NCBI RefSeq assembly: GCF_964063325.1
Contig: NZ_OZ061315.1
Location: forward strand, 186,001 to 250,000
From: Hafnia alvei
GTDB lineage: Bacteria; Pseudomonadota; Gammaproteobacteria; Enterobacterales; Enterobacteriaceae
DNA length: 64,000 bases
Direction: 5' to 3'
Of this stretch, positions 17,363 through 25,954 are shown in pieces (positions within the stretch are counted from its first letter, which is position 1; each line of letters starts with the position of its first letter). The notes below the pieces were generated by a model. It was not told the origin of the DNA. It saw nothing but the letters and a program-made list of their open reading frames with translations, and did not search any database. Made by a program: the position numbers and the translations under genes.

Positions 17363-18832
17363 ATGAATCGATTGAGTTTATCCCAGCGTTTAACGTTGGT
17401 GTTTGCGCTGTTGCTGGTCGCTTGCTGTGCGGTATCGGGTTGGCTTCAGGTACGCAGTAATACGCAATATAGCCAGCAGGTTATTCAACGTTTGTCCGTC
17501 AATCTTGCTCAGCATATTACGGAGAATAACCGGTTGCTCGGTGAGCAGGGACTCAATCCTGCCTCGGTAAAAAAGCTGTTTGATCAGCTGATGTCGGTGA
17601 ATCCGAGCGTGGAAGTTTATCTGCTTGATAAGCAGGGGCATATTATTGGTGATGCGGCGCCAGAAGGGCGAATTAAACGTCGTGATGTGAGTCTTCAACC
17701 CATCAATGCGCTAATGCAGGGGCAAAGCATGCCGGTTTACGGCGACGATCCGCGTAGTGTCGACGGTCGAAAGGTCTTTAGCGTTGCACCGCTACAGGTT
17801 GAGGGAAAAACCGAAGGCTATTTGTACGTTGTTTTGCTGGGAGAGGATTACGCTCGGTTAACGGATGATGCCCGCATTGGCTCGACGGTATGGACCGTCG
17901 TGGGGTCGATGGGATTGATTGTGCTGTTTGGTTCACTGGCCGGCTGGCTGGCTTTCCGCTGGGTGACAAAACCGGTGCGTCAGCTTACTCGCCAGGTGAG
18001 TAAACTTGAGCAGGAAGGGCTGGATTACGCTCGTGTTATGGCGCTGAGCGTACCCGAAGCTGATGTAAAAAGTGATGAAGTGACTCAGCTTCGGCGTGCA
18101 TTTGTTTTGATGGCTAGGCGCATTGCCGAGCAGTGGAAAACCTTGGCAGAACAGGATCAACAACGGCGTGAATTTATTGCCAATATTTCACATGATTTGC
18201 GCACGCCGTTGACCTCTTTGCATGGCTATCTCGAGACGCTATCGGTGAAGTCGGCAAGTATAAGCGAAGTGGATCGCAAGCGTTATCTGGACATTGCCTT
18301 AGCGCAAAGCCTTAAAGTTGGGCGACTAGCGCAGGAGTTATTTGAGCTAGCTCGTTTGGAATATGGCGCGGTTAAACCGCAGAAAGAACGCATGTCGTTC
18401 AGCGAGCTTTTACAGGATGTTTTTCAGAAGTTTGAGCTGGCGGCAGAAACTCGCCAAATTAAACTGACTGCGGATATTGCCAAAGGTTTACCGCTGGTCA
18501 ACGCCGATATTTATATGATGGAGCGCGTGCTAACCAACCTGTTGGATAATGCGATCCGCCATACGCCGCAGGGGGGAAATATTGCGGTGAGACTTTGGTA
18601 TCAGGCAGGGCAAATTTGGGTTCAACTGACCGACAGCGGCGTAGGTATTCCAGAGGAGCTGAAAGCGGGGCTGTTTGAGCGTCCATCGTTGCTCTCAGGC
18701 GTGCGCCGCCAGTCCTCGGGGGGATTGGGGTTGATGATTGTGAAACGAATGCTGCAGCTGCACGGTGGCGATATCATGTTGGTTAATGAAAATGAGCAAG
18801 GTGCTTGTTTTCGTTTAATGCTGCCGGTGTGA
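17363..18832 (+). CDS. Sensor histidine kinase
   Basis: The 489-residue partner of the preceding regulator, starting one base after its stop. An N-terminal membrane helix (~residues 12-30), a ~140-residue periplasmic sensor region and a second helix (~176-198, GLIVLFGSLAGWLAFRW) precede a HAMP domain. The HisKA motif is EFIANISHDLRTPLTSLH (the phosphorylated His in SHDLRTP, ~residue 275), and the ATPase domain has NLLDNAIRHTP, DSGVGIP and GGLGLMIVKR. The signal sensed is unknown. The divergent MXKDX peptide gene is the obvious candidate target. Confidence 0.92.
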   Translation: MNRLSLSQRLTLVFALLLVACCAVSGWLQVRSNTQYSQQVIQRLSVNLAQHITENNRLLGEQGLNPASVKKLFDQLMSVNPSVEVYLLDKQGHIIGDAAPEGRIKRRDVSLQPINALMQGQSMPVYGDDPRSVDGRKVFSVAPLQVEGKTEGYLYVVLLGEDYARLTDDARIGSTVWTVVGSMGLIVLFGSLAGWLAFRWVTKPVRQLTRQVSKLEQEGLDYARVMALSVPEADVKSDEVTQLRRAFVLMARRIAEQWKTLAEQDQQRREFIANISHDLRTPLTSLHGYLETLSVKSASISEVDRKRYLDIALAQSLKVGRLAQELFELARLEYGAVKPQKERMSFSELLQDVFQKFELAAETRQIKLTADIAKGLPLVNADIYMMERVLTNLLDNAIRHTPQGGNIAVRLWYQAGQIWVQLTDSGVGIPEELKAGLFERPSLLSGVRRQSSGGLGLMIVKRMLQLHGGDIMLVNENEQGACFRLMLPV

Positions 18833-18902
18833 TCGCTCCCTTAATTATTCACAGACTTAGTGGTAGCATGAATTTCCCCCCTAATTATAAGAGTTAACTC
18901 CG

Positions 18903-19526
18903 ATGATGTTGTTTTTGACGGTGGCATTGGTTCATCTGGTGGCTTTAATGGCTCCCGGACCTGATTTCTTTTTTGTTTCCCAAACGGCGGTCAGCCGTTC
19001 TCGTTCTGAAGCAATGCAGGGCGTAGTGGGAATTACACTGGGTATCGTTATTTGGGCAGCAGTTGCGCTGATGGGGCTTCATCTACTGCTGATGAAAATG
19101 GCATGGCTGCATAGCATTATCACCGTGGGCGGTGGTTTATATCTGACGTGGATGGGCTATCAGCTCCTTAAGTCTGCGCGTGCAAAAGGCCAGTTAGACA
19201 GCGGCGAAGAGGTAAGTATCACGCTGCCAGCTCGTGGAAAAACGTTCCTGCGCGGTTTTCTCACTAACCTGTCGAACCCAAAAGCGGTGATTTATTTCGG
19301 TTCGGTGTTTTCACTGTTCGTCGGCGACAATGTGAGTACGCCAGAGCGCGTTGGCCTGTTCGTGATGATTGTGGCTGAAACCTTTGTTTGGTTCAGCATT
19401 GTAGCATCGGTATTTGCGCTGCCGGTGATGCGCCGTGGTTATCAGCGTTTAGCCAAGTGGATTGATGGCGTCGCAGGCGTCTTGTTTATCGGCTTCGGTT
19501 TGCACCTGATTTTCTCTCGTTCGTAA
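18903..19526 (+). CDS. rhtC: Threonine efflux protein RhtC
   Basis: A 207-residue inner-membrane exporter of the LysE/RhtB superfamily with about six membrane helices; E. coli RhtC exports threonine. The opening VHLVALMAPGPDFFFVSQ is very close to the E. coli sequence, and the NLSNPKAVIYFGSVFSLFVG and RRGYQRLAKWIDG segments also match. In E. coli it lies next to recQ with rhtB and pldB; here seven genes intervene and rhtB and pldB are absent from the window. A strong terminator follows. Confidence 0.92.
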   Translation: MMLFLTVALVHLVALMAPGPDFFFVSQTAVSRSRSEAMQGVVGITLGIVIWAAVALMGLHLLLMKMAWLHSIITVGGGLYLTWMGYQLLKSARAKGQLDSGEEVSITLPARGKTFLRGFLTNLSNPKAVIYFGSVFSLFVGDNVSTPERVGLFVMIVAETFVWFSIVASVFALPVMRRGYQRLAKWIDGVAGVLFIGFGLHLIFSRS

Positions 19527-19543
19527 TTATCTTCAGTGAACAT

Positions 19544-19583
19544 AAAAAAAGGCGGGCTAATGATTAATTAGGCCGCCTTTTTT
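19544..19583. terminator. Bidirectional terminator between rhtC and gntU
   Basis: A-run, GC-rich stem (AAAGGCGG.CTAAT / ATTAG.CCGCCTTT) and T-run lie between the convergent genes. Both strands read as intrinsic terminators. Confidence 0.85.
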
Positions 19584-19596
19584 GTATTCGTAAAAA

Positions 19597-20934
19597 TTAC
19601 ATCACCGCGAAGAAGATCATACCAACAACTGCGCCCGTGGTGCCTAAGATGGTTTCCATCACGGACCAGGTTTTCAGGGTTTGTGCTTCGGTTGCGCCGG
19701 TAAATTTACCAAACAGCCAGAAGCCGGAGTCGTTGACGTGGCTCAGTACGATAGAACCCCCCGCGATACAGATGGAAAGCGCCGCCATCTGTGCGCCGTT
19801 GTAGCCCAGCTCGCCAATAACCGGCAGAACCAAACCTACGGTGGTTAAACAGGCAACGGTAGCAGAACCTTGAATCACGCGCACCGCAGCGGCGAGAACG
19901 AAACAGGCAACCGCAATTGGCAGACCTGCGCCAATCAGAGAATTACCTAACGCTGGGCCAACGCCGGAATCCACCAGAATCTGTTTAAATACGCCACCGG
20001 CACCGGTAACCAGAAGAATGATACCCGCAGGCTGGATTGCCGCAGAACACACTTCCATCACTTTCTCTTTGCTCATGCCGCGACGGATCGCCAGACCATA
20101 AATCGCAACCAGACAGGCGATTAGAATTGCCGTGAATGGGTGACCGATAAATTCCAGCCATTTGTGCAGTTCAGTGCCGGTTTCAACAAAGCGTGCACCG
20201 ATGGTTTTCATACCAACTAGAACCAGCGGGAACAGAACCAGCGCCAGACTAAAACCGAAAGAAGGCAGTTTGCTCTTATCCAAGCTTGGCTCTTGGATAT
20301 CTTCAGGCAGAGCCAGCGTCACGTGTTTACTGATGAAGTTACCAAACAGAGGACCCGCTAAAATCATGCCCGGAATCGCTGCGCACAGACCAATCAGGAT
20401 CATCCAGCCATAGTCAGCGCCCATCTGGGAAGCCAGCAGCATCGGTGTTGGCCCCGGCAGCAAGAATGCCGCTGCGCCAGCAACACCGGCAAACAGTGGG
20501 ATAGCCAGTTTAACAACGTTGCCATTTGTACGACGGGCAACGGCGAACACCACGCCAATCAACAATACGATAGCTACGTCGAAGAACAGCGGCAGTGCAC
20601 AGACTAGACCGGCGATACCCAGCGCATAGTGCGCTCGTTTTTCACCAAAGCTATCTAGCAACTTAGCGGCTATCTGATCTAACGCGCCGGTTTCATGCAG
20701 GATTTTGCCAAACATGGCACCCAACGCAACCACGATGGCGAGGAAGCCTAATGTTCCTCCCATGCCTTTTTCCATGGTTTTGGCAATATCATCTAGCGGC
20801 ATGCCGGAAAAAATGCCCGCGCCGATAGAAACCAGCATCAGAGCAACGAAGGCATGCATACGGGTTTTCATCACTAAAAACAGCAGCAGTAGGACCGAGC
20901 CTACGGCGGTAAATACGAGAGTAAAAGTACTCAT
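19597..20934 (-). CDS. gntU: Low-affinity gluconate transporter GntU
   Basis: A 445-residue inner-membrane gluconate:H+ symporter of the GntP family with roughly 12-14 hydrophobic segments. It aligns along its whole length with E. coli GntU, for example KGMGGTLGFLAIVVALGAMF and SATVACLTTVGLVLPVI. Its start overlaps the gntK stop by one base, so gntKU is a single transcription and translation unit. Imported gluconate is phosphorylated by GntK and enters the Entner-Doudoroff and pentose phosphate pathways. Regulation is by GntR at the operators upstream of gntK. Confidence 0.94.
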   Translation of the reverse strand: MSTFTLVFTAVGSVLLLLFLVMKTRMHAFVALMLVSIGAGIFSGMPLDDIAKTMEKGMGGTLGFLAIVVALGAMFGKILHETGALDQIAAKLLDSFGEKRAHYALGIAGLVCALPLFFDVAIVLLIGVVFAVARRTNGNVVKLAIPLFAGVAGAAAFLLPGPTPMLLASQMGADYGWMILIGLCAAIPGMILAGPLFGNFISKHVTLALPEDIQEPSLDKSKLPSFGFSLALVLFPLVLVGMKTIGARFVETGTELHKWLEFIGHPFTAILIACLVAIYGLAIRRGMSKEKVMEVCSAAIQPAGIILLVTGAGGVFKQILVDSGVGPALGNSLIGAGLPIAVACFVLAAAVRVIQGSATVACLTTVGLVLPVIGELGYNGAQMAALSICIAGGSIVLSHVNDSGFWLFGKFTGATEAQTLKTWSVMETILGTTGAVVGMIFFAVM

Positions 20935-21473
20935 TATGACCCCTGAGAAATCACAGATTTAATGGTTTTAATTGTGTTTTCAACAACGCCGTCCAGAGGG
21001 AGGCTGATGTCGACAGCGTGAACGTCCTGCTCAACGCTGGTAGGTTCTTCTAACGCTTCAAATTGAGAAACAAGCATCTGAGGTTTAAAGAAGTGGCCTT
21101 TACGCGCCAGCAGACGGCTTTCAATAAGATCGAAATCGCCTTTCAGGTAAATAAAGGAAACGTTTTTGTTACCGTCGCGCAGCATGTCGCGGTAGCGCTT
21201 TTTAAGCGCAGAGCAAACGATCAAAGAGACGTCGTTGGTCCGCTGCATAGCGAAAATGGCGTCATTAACCGCTTTCAGCCATGGAGTTCGGTCTTCGTCA
21301 TTCAGCGCGTGGCCTTCAGACATTTTTTTGATATTGGCGCGTGGGTGCAAGAAGTCGCCATCCAGAAAACCTGCGCCGAGCTGTTGGGCTACAGAGGTTG
21401 CTACAGCAGATTTACCGCTGCCAGATACGCCCATCAGAATAAAAACGTGGTGTTGTGGTTTTTTATCGCTCAT
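20934..21473 (-). CDS. gntK: Gluconokinase GntK
   Basis: This enzyme phosphorylates gluconate to 6-phosphogluconate with ATP. The ATG at 21473 (MSDKKPQHH) gives 179 residues, and GGAG six bases upstream supports it; a longer version from 21503 lacks both conservation and a ribosome binding site. The P-loop is GVSGSGKS (~residues 15-22), and LDGDFLHPRANI and CSALKKRYRD are family signatures. First gene of the gntKU operon. Confidence 0.95.
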   Translation of the reverse strand: MSDKKPQHHVFILMGVSGSGKSAVATSVAQQLGAGFLDGDFLHPRANIKKMSEGHALNDEDRTPWLKAVNDAIFAMQRTNDVSLIVCSALKKRYRDMLRDGNKNVSFIYLKGDFDLIESRLLARKGHFFKPQMLVSQFEALEEPTSVEQDVHAVDISLPLDGVVENTIKTIKSVISQGS

Positions 21474-21515
21474 TTCTACTCCAGAGAGGGGACGGTTTTC
21501 CATCCACTAAATGCA

Positions 21516-21545
21516 ATGTTACTGGTAACTTGTTATGGGTAACAT
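21516..21545 (-). promoter_or_regulatory. Tandem GntR operators upstream of gntK
   Basis: Two 16-mers overlapping by two bases fit the GntR operator pattern ATGTTA-N4-TAACAT with one mismatch each: 21516-21531 (ATGTTA CTGG TAACTT) and 21530-21545 (TTGTTA TGGG TAACAT). They lie 43-72 bases before the gntK start, so GntR repression lifted by gluconate is expected. Confidence 0.75.
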
Positions 21546-21662
21546 TGTCTGAGTAGCGATAATAATTAGCAAGATTTGTGGCAAAGTAGCTTCAATAACT
21601 GTGAGGTTACTCTCAGTTACTAACGGGAATTAACTATTATGAGGGGGGGGATTGCTGGGTAA

Positions 21663-22658
21663 TTAGATGCTGCCACCATAAAGTAAGGTGAAGCCGACAT
21701 CGACCATCTGAGAGGAAATGGTTTCACCACGTAGACGAGACAACATCCGTTCGGCCGCGATTTGACCCATCCGCTCACGCGGTGTCAGTACGCTGGCTAA
21801 TTTAGGCGTCATTACCTGACCGATATCGTGGCCGTGGAATCCGGCAATCGCCATATCTTGAGGAATACGCAGACCTAAGCGTTGGCACTCGAAAGCCGCA
21901 CCAGCCGCTAAGTCATCGTTGGTACAGAAAATACTGTCCATATCAGGATAGCGATCTAGCGCTTCGCGCAACAGTTCACTGCCCACCGAATAAGAAGAGC
22001 CGCGCGGTATCATGACGCTACGTGGTTGCAGGCCGGCATGATGCATCGCCGTCTCATAACCCTGCTGTTTGATGACGGTACGCTCATCCTGACGAGCACC
22101 AAAATAAACAACTTTGCGATGGCCACGATCGATAATGGCCTGAGTCATCTGCCGAGCAGCTTCAAAGTTGTCGAATCCCACCGCGGTATCAATACATGGC
22201 GTAATGCAGTCCATCATTTCGACGACCGGTACACCCGATACTTCGATCATTTTACGCGTGCGCGCGGTGTGGTTTCTTTCAGACAGGATCAGCCCATCAA
22301 CGTTATATGAGAGCAGGGAAAGCAAACGCTCTTCTTCTTTTTCTGGCCGATAACCGTAATGCGCCAGCATGGTTTGATAACCATGTGCGTCGGTGACGCT
22401 TTCGATTCCGCGAATTACATCGGCGAAAACTTGGTTGGTCAGAGAAGGAAGCAGTACGCCAATGGCGCGGCTGGTAGAGTTGGAAAGAATATCCGGTGCG
22501 CGGTTAGGGATGTAGCCCAGTTCGTCCAGCGCCACTGCAATTTTCGTTTGAAGTGCAGCAGATACCTGTGATGGGTTGCGCAAATAACGGCTAACCGTCA
22601 TTTTCGTCACTCCAACTTTATCTGCGACATCTTGAAGTACAGGGCGTTTTTTCTTCAT
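21663..22658 (-). CDS. gntR: Gluconate utilisation repressor GntR (LacI family)
   Basis: A LacI-family repressor that binds gluconate and controls gntKU. The ATG at 22658 (MKKKRPVLQDVADK) yields exactly 331 residues, as in E. coli; an upstream ATG at 22769 would add 37 unrelated residues. The helix-turn-helix and hinge are VADKVGVTKMTVSRYLRNP and the LDELGYIPNRAP segment; the periplasmic-binding-like effector domain follows (~60-331). Same direction and order as in E. coli. Confidence 0.95.
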   Translation of the reverse strand: MKKKRPVLQDVADKVGVTKMTVSRYLRNPSQVSAALQTKIAVALDELGYIPNRAPDILSNSTSRAIGVLLPSLTNQVFADVIRGIESVTDAHGYQTMLAHYGYRPEKEEERLLSLLSYNVDGLILSERNHTARTRKMIEVSGVPVVEMMDCITPCIDTAVGFDNFEAARQMTQAIIDRGHRKVVYFGARQDERTVIKQQGYETAMHHAGLQPRSVMIPRGSSYSVGSELLREALDRYPDMDSIFCTNDDLAAGAAFECQRLGLRIPQDMAIAGFHGHDIGQVMTPKLASVLTPRERMGQIAAERMLSRLRGETISSQMVDVGFTLLYGGSI

Positions 22659-22738
22659 TTTCAATGAAATAACTAATGTTCGGGCGAATGCACACAGTTT
22701 AGCAAAAAAACAATGTGGCGCATAAAACAAATGTGGAC

Positions 22739-22768
22739 TGAAATCGCAGCCGTTTAGCTGCGATTTCA
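22739..22768. terminator. Perfect hairpin between the GH1 gene and gntR
   Basis: A perfect 12-bp stem (TGAAATCGCAGC / GCTGCGATTTCA) with a six-base loop lies 34 bases after the end of the GH1 gene. There is no strong T-run, so it may be a terminator for that gene or a stabilising stem. Confidence 0.5.
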
Positions 22769-22802
22769 ATGAACAATGTCAGTGAATTACCGAAGAATCA
22801 CA

Positions 22803-24182
22803 TTAAAAACCATTCGCGTGCGAAACCTGCGCAAACCATTCACCACTCTTTTTCACGCTTCGGGTTTGGGTTGCGAGATCGAGCTGAATAAAGCCGTAGC
22901 GGTTTTTGTAAGCGTTACACCAAGACCAGTTATCAATAAATGTCCACATGTGATAGCCCAAACATTGGCTGCCTTCCTGAATCGCTTTATGCACCCATTG
23001 CAGATGTTCACGCACAAATTCAATGCGATAGTCGTCTTGGACTTGTCCATTCTCGATAAATCGCTGCTCATTCTCCACGCCCATGCCATTTTCAGAAATA
23101 AAGCAGCGCGGATTGCCGTATTCAGTACGTAGATTGGTCAGAATGTCGTAAATACCTTTCTCATAAATTTCCCATCCACGATGAGGGTTCATTTTACGGC
23201 CTGGCATTTCATAGTTTTCAAAGAACCATTCAGGCATAAATGGACTATCAGGATTGACTAGGCTGTCGCGGCATTTAATACGGCGTGGCTGATAGTAATT
23301 GATGCCTAAAAGTGAGACCACGCCTTGAGCCAATAGCTCACGGTCACCGCTGCGGCACTCCGGTAGCTGATGATGAGATTTCAGCAAAGCCACTAACTCA
23401 TCAGGATATTTACCTAAGAGCGCCGGGTCTAGGAAGCTGCGATTAAACATCAGATCGGCAATGTTAGCCGCTTTGACGTCAGCAGGATTTTCAGAGCGAG
23501 GGTATGACGGCGTGAGATTGAGAATGATGCCGATGTCACCGCCCTGATCCAGCTGGCGATAACGTTGCACCGCCTGGGCGTGCGCGATCATGGTGTGGTA
23601 GGCCACGGTGGCCGCACGTTTGAAATCCACCACGTTAGGGTAGTGGAAGTCATACAGATAACCGCCTTCCACCGGAACGACCGGCTCATTGAAGGTAAAC
23701 CAGTGTTTAACGCGGTCACCAAACAGGCGGAAACAGGTATCGGCATACTCCGCGTAGGCGTCTGCAACTTCGCGATTTTCCCATCCGCCGATCTGCTGCA
23801 TCGCCATGGGCATATCAAAATGGAAAAGGTTGATAAAAGGCGTAATGCCCTGAGCGAGCATTTCATCAATGACCTGATTATAAAATGCGACAGCTTCAGG
23901 ATTGACTGCCCCACGACCTTCGGGAATGAGACGAGCCCATGAAATCGAGGTGCGAAAGCTATTGTGTCCAACGCGTTTTAACAGCGCGATATCCTCGCGC
24001 CAATGCTGGTAAAACGTTGATGTATCCTGTGGACCAACGTTTTGATGAAAACGGTTTGGCTGCTCGGCAAACCAGTGATCCCACACGGTAGCGCTTTTAC
24101 CGCCGCCAAGCGTATTACCTTCTGTCTGCGGTGCCGAACTGGCGCTACCCCACCAAAATCCTGTTGGAAATGAATGTGTCAT
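22803..24182 (-). CDS. Glycoside hydrolase family 1 beta-glucosidase / 6-phospho-beta-glucosidase
   Basis: A 459-residue cytoplasmic GH1 enzyme. The acid/base Glu166 is in TFNEP and the nucleophile Glu364 is in CFISENGMG; FWWGSASSAPQTEG is the usual N-terminal signature. The RSVKKSGEWF stretch near the end resembles phosphate-binding loops of the 6-phospho enzymes, but no PTS permease is adjacent, so free glucoside and phospho-glucoside substrates both remain possible. An AscG-like operator 134 bases upstream suggests regulation by a LacI-family beta-glucoside repressor. It sits at the edge of the accessory island. Confidence 0.85.
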   Translation of the reverse strand: MTHSFPTGFWWGSASSAPQTEGNTLGGGKSATVWDHWFAEQPNRFHQNVGPQDTSTFYQHWREDIALLKRVGHNSFRTSISWARLIPEGRGAVNPEAVAFYNQVIDEMLAQGITPFINLFHFDMPMAMQQIGGWENREVADAYAEYADTCFRLFGDRVKHWFTFNEPVVPVEGGYLYDFHYPNVVDFKRAATVAYHTMIAHAQAVQRYRQLDQGGDIGIILNLTPSYPRSENPADVKAANIADLMFNRSFLDPALLGKYPDELVALLKSHHQLPECRSGDRELLAQGVVSLLGINYYQPRRIKCRDSLVNPDSPFMPEWFFENYEMPGRKMNPHRGWEIYEKGIYDILTNLRTEYGNPRCFISENGMGVENEQRFIENGQVQDDYRIEFVREHLQWVHKAIQEGSQCLGYHMWTFIDNWSWCNAYKNRYGFIQLDLATQTRSVKKSGEWFAQVSHANGF

Positions 24183-24315
24183 AAATGCTCCTATTATGAA
24201 TTTCTCGCCAGTTCATTGGCCCGTTTGCTCGCCCTTGCATTAGGGCTGCTTTCGTTGTTTTGCAGCTCCCATGAGCCAAAAAGACGACTTGCAGAGCCAC
24301 ATTGGATAGGTTTTT

Positions 24316-24327
24316 GAAACCGGTTTC
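24316..24327. promoter_or_regulatory. LacI/AscG-type operator upstream of the GH1 gene
   Basis: A perfect 12-base palindrome, GAAACCGGTTTC, flanked by T on each side. It matches the AscG operator TGAAACCGGTTTCA as I remember it, apart from the last base. It lies 134 bases before the GH1 start. No ascG gene is in the window. Confidence 0.6.
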
Positions 24328-24444
24328 TATAAAGAAAGAAGCAAAGCGAGAGCGGGGTTCCGGAATGAGCATTCATGGCGATAAAACTGTGGGGTAGATC
24401 ACGGATTGGGGGGAGCTACACTCCGTATTAAGAAAACTTGTGCA

Positions 24445-25071
24445 TTACTCATCTTGTTTTATTATTTTTACTTTATCAATATAATTCCCTGATTGATCGA
24501 TCCTTTCATATTCAGCTGTACACGTCTCTTTCTCATATCCTGAGAATTCTGATCTCGATGATGGATAGTTATTTATGTCCACATCAAGAGTGAATTTATA
24601 CTTCTCAAAGAGACTTACCATGCCAGCTGTAGGTTTGAGATCGTGGATGTTAATAATGACTTTCATTCCTTGAACAAAAAATATTCTTTTATGTCCATAT
24701 TCTGGATGATTTTTACATCCTCCAATAATCGACGACACATCAAAACGAGCACGTGTTACCGATGATCGCCAGCTTATGTCAGGGGCTAGTACATCGGCCC
24801 CCAAACGACCGTTCTTTATGATTTGTATCAATTTACACTGATAAAATCCCGAGAAATTACCGAAATCTGCTTCATCATAATAACTGCCATCTCGACAAAC
24901 AAATTCATATATCTTTATTTTTTCTTCAGATAACAAGTAAAATTCAAAGGCAGTATTTTCTGAAGTTATTTCAGCTTGTTTGTGTATGGGGATGATAGGT
25001 GGGTAGCCTGCTGATGCAGCAGGAACGTTTAGAGAAAAAAGCATATAATAAAGTAATGAATTTATTTTCAA
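24445..25071 (-). CDS. Secreted protein of unknown function at the island edge
   Basis: I do not recognise this 208-residue protein. It begins with a signal peptide (about 20 residues, ending ASA/GYPP) and has several cysteines (~residues 59, 78, 118 and 183), so a disulfide-bonded periplasmic or exported protein is likely. Base composition is AT-rich like the adjacent Rhs tip and immunity genes. Its position after the orphan tip and ankyrin gene makes an immunity or effector-linked role conceivable, but nothing in the sequence proves it. Start chosen at the ATG before the signal peptide. Confidence 0.6.
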   Translation of the reverse strand: MKINSLLYYMLFSLNVPAASAGYPPIIPIHKQAEITSENTAFEFYLLSEEKIKIYEFVCRDGSYYDEADFGNFSGFYQCKLIQIIKNGRLGADVLAPDISWRSSVTRARFDVSSIIGGCKNHPEYGHKRIFFVQGMKVIINIHDLKPTAGMVSLFEKYKFTLDVDINNYPSSRSEFSGYEKETCTAEYERIDQSGNYIDKVKIIKQDE

Positions 25072-25540
25072 TTTTTATCCTCTAGGCAAATTCATGTTTG
25101 TCAGACAATTTCAGCGGTACTCAGCTATTCGACAGGGGGACGTGAATCTAAAACAGTTCTTCATAACTAACTCACTCACTGTAATTATGCAGATAATATC
25201 GGACGTTCGTTGTAGTGTGAATTTGTCATTAACTGCACTCACGGTCGTTCACATGGCAGCGTTTTCCACTAGATTACCGTACAGGCCGTTCATTTTTTCG
25301 ACCAAAACCTTACTAGTTAATAATATCTATTCGTGCATTTAGCTGAATATATGCATGTTGAGACATAAACCATACAGATAGAAAATCAAAGTGCTATTTT
25401 TCATTAATGTGCTAAATTTAATGCTGTATAACAAAAACTATATGTCAAAGGAAATTAGCACCAGAGTCTAATTTAAGATTAGGAACTAACCATAGTAGCT
25501 CCATGTTATCCCTTTGTGGTTATCTGCCACTGATGGTTTG
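25072..25540. other. 469-base gap in the island with no supportable gene
   Basis: An AT-rich gap between the secreted protein and the ankyrin gene. A plus-strand frame at 25094-25342 (82 codons) has no recognisable domain or ribosome binding site. It may hold promoters or decayed remnants of earlier Rhs cargo; I could not identify any. Confidence 0.5.
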
Positions 25541-25954
25541 TCATTTTTTCTTCTTCCTACGGACTGGGTAAGTTGTAATAGGATGAAAGTCTTTTATTAA
25601 CTCCCATAATTCATGATAACCATTAACTCTGGCAACATCAGCAGGGATTTGGTTGAATTCATTTCTAATTGTTGTTTTCGCCTTAAGCTTCAAAAGAATA
25701 ACAATTGATTTTAGTTGTCCAAACATTGCTGCCTGATGTAATGGTGTATTCCCTAAATCACCAATCGCATCTATGTTAGCTCCACCAGAAATGAGTGTTT
25801 CAATATCCTCAATTGATCCTGCTCTGGCTGCCATATGCAACATTGTGTCGTCATCGATAGATTTTTGGTCCACATTAGTAATTTTTGCACCATAAAAATC
25901 TGGATGATCCTGATATTTCAAAAATAAATTTTCTAATTTAAGGTCATCATTCAT
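25541..25954 (-). CDS. Ankyrin-repeat protein, probable immunity to the orphan Rhs tip
   Basis: A 137-residue soluble protein with no signal peptide. At least two ankyrin repeats are seen: DDDTMLHMAARAGSIEDIETL and GNTPLHQAAMFGQLKSIVIL, with a third partial one near NQIPADVARVNGYHEL. The C-terminus is basic (RRKKKK). The start overlaps the stop of the orphan Rhs tip by four bases (ATGA). Ankyrin proteins are known among polymorphic-toxin immunity proteins, so this is inferred to be the cytoplasmic immunity partner of that tip. Role not proven. Confidence 0.7.
   Translation of the reverse strand: MNDDLKLENLFLKYQDHPDFYGAKITNVDQKSIDDDTMLHMAARAGSIEDIETLISGGANIDAIGDLGNTPLHQAAMFGQLKSIVILLKLKAKTTIRNEFNQIPADVARVNGYHELWELIKDFHPITTYPVRRKKKK

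Noticed and set aside
25094..25342. 82-codon plus-strand frame in the island
   Set aside because: No ribosome binding site, family resemblance or neighbour support.
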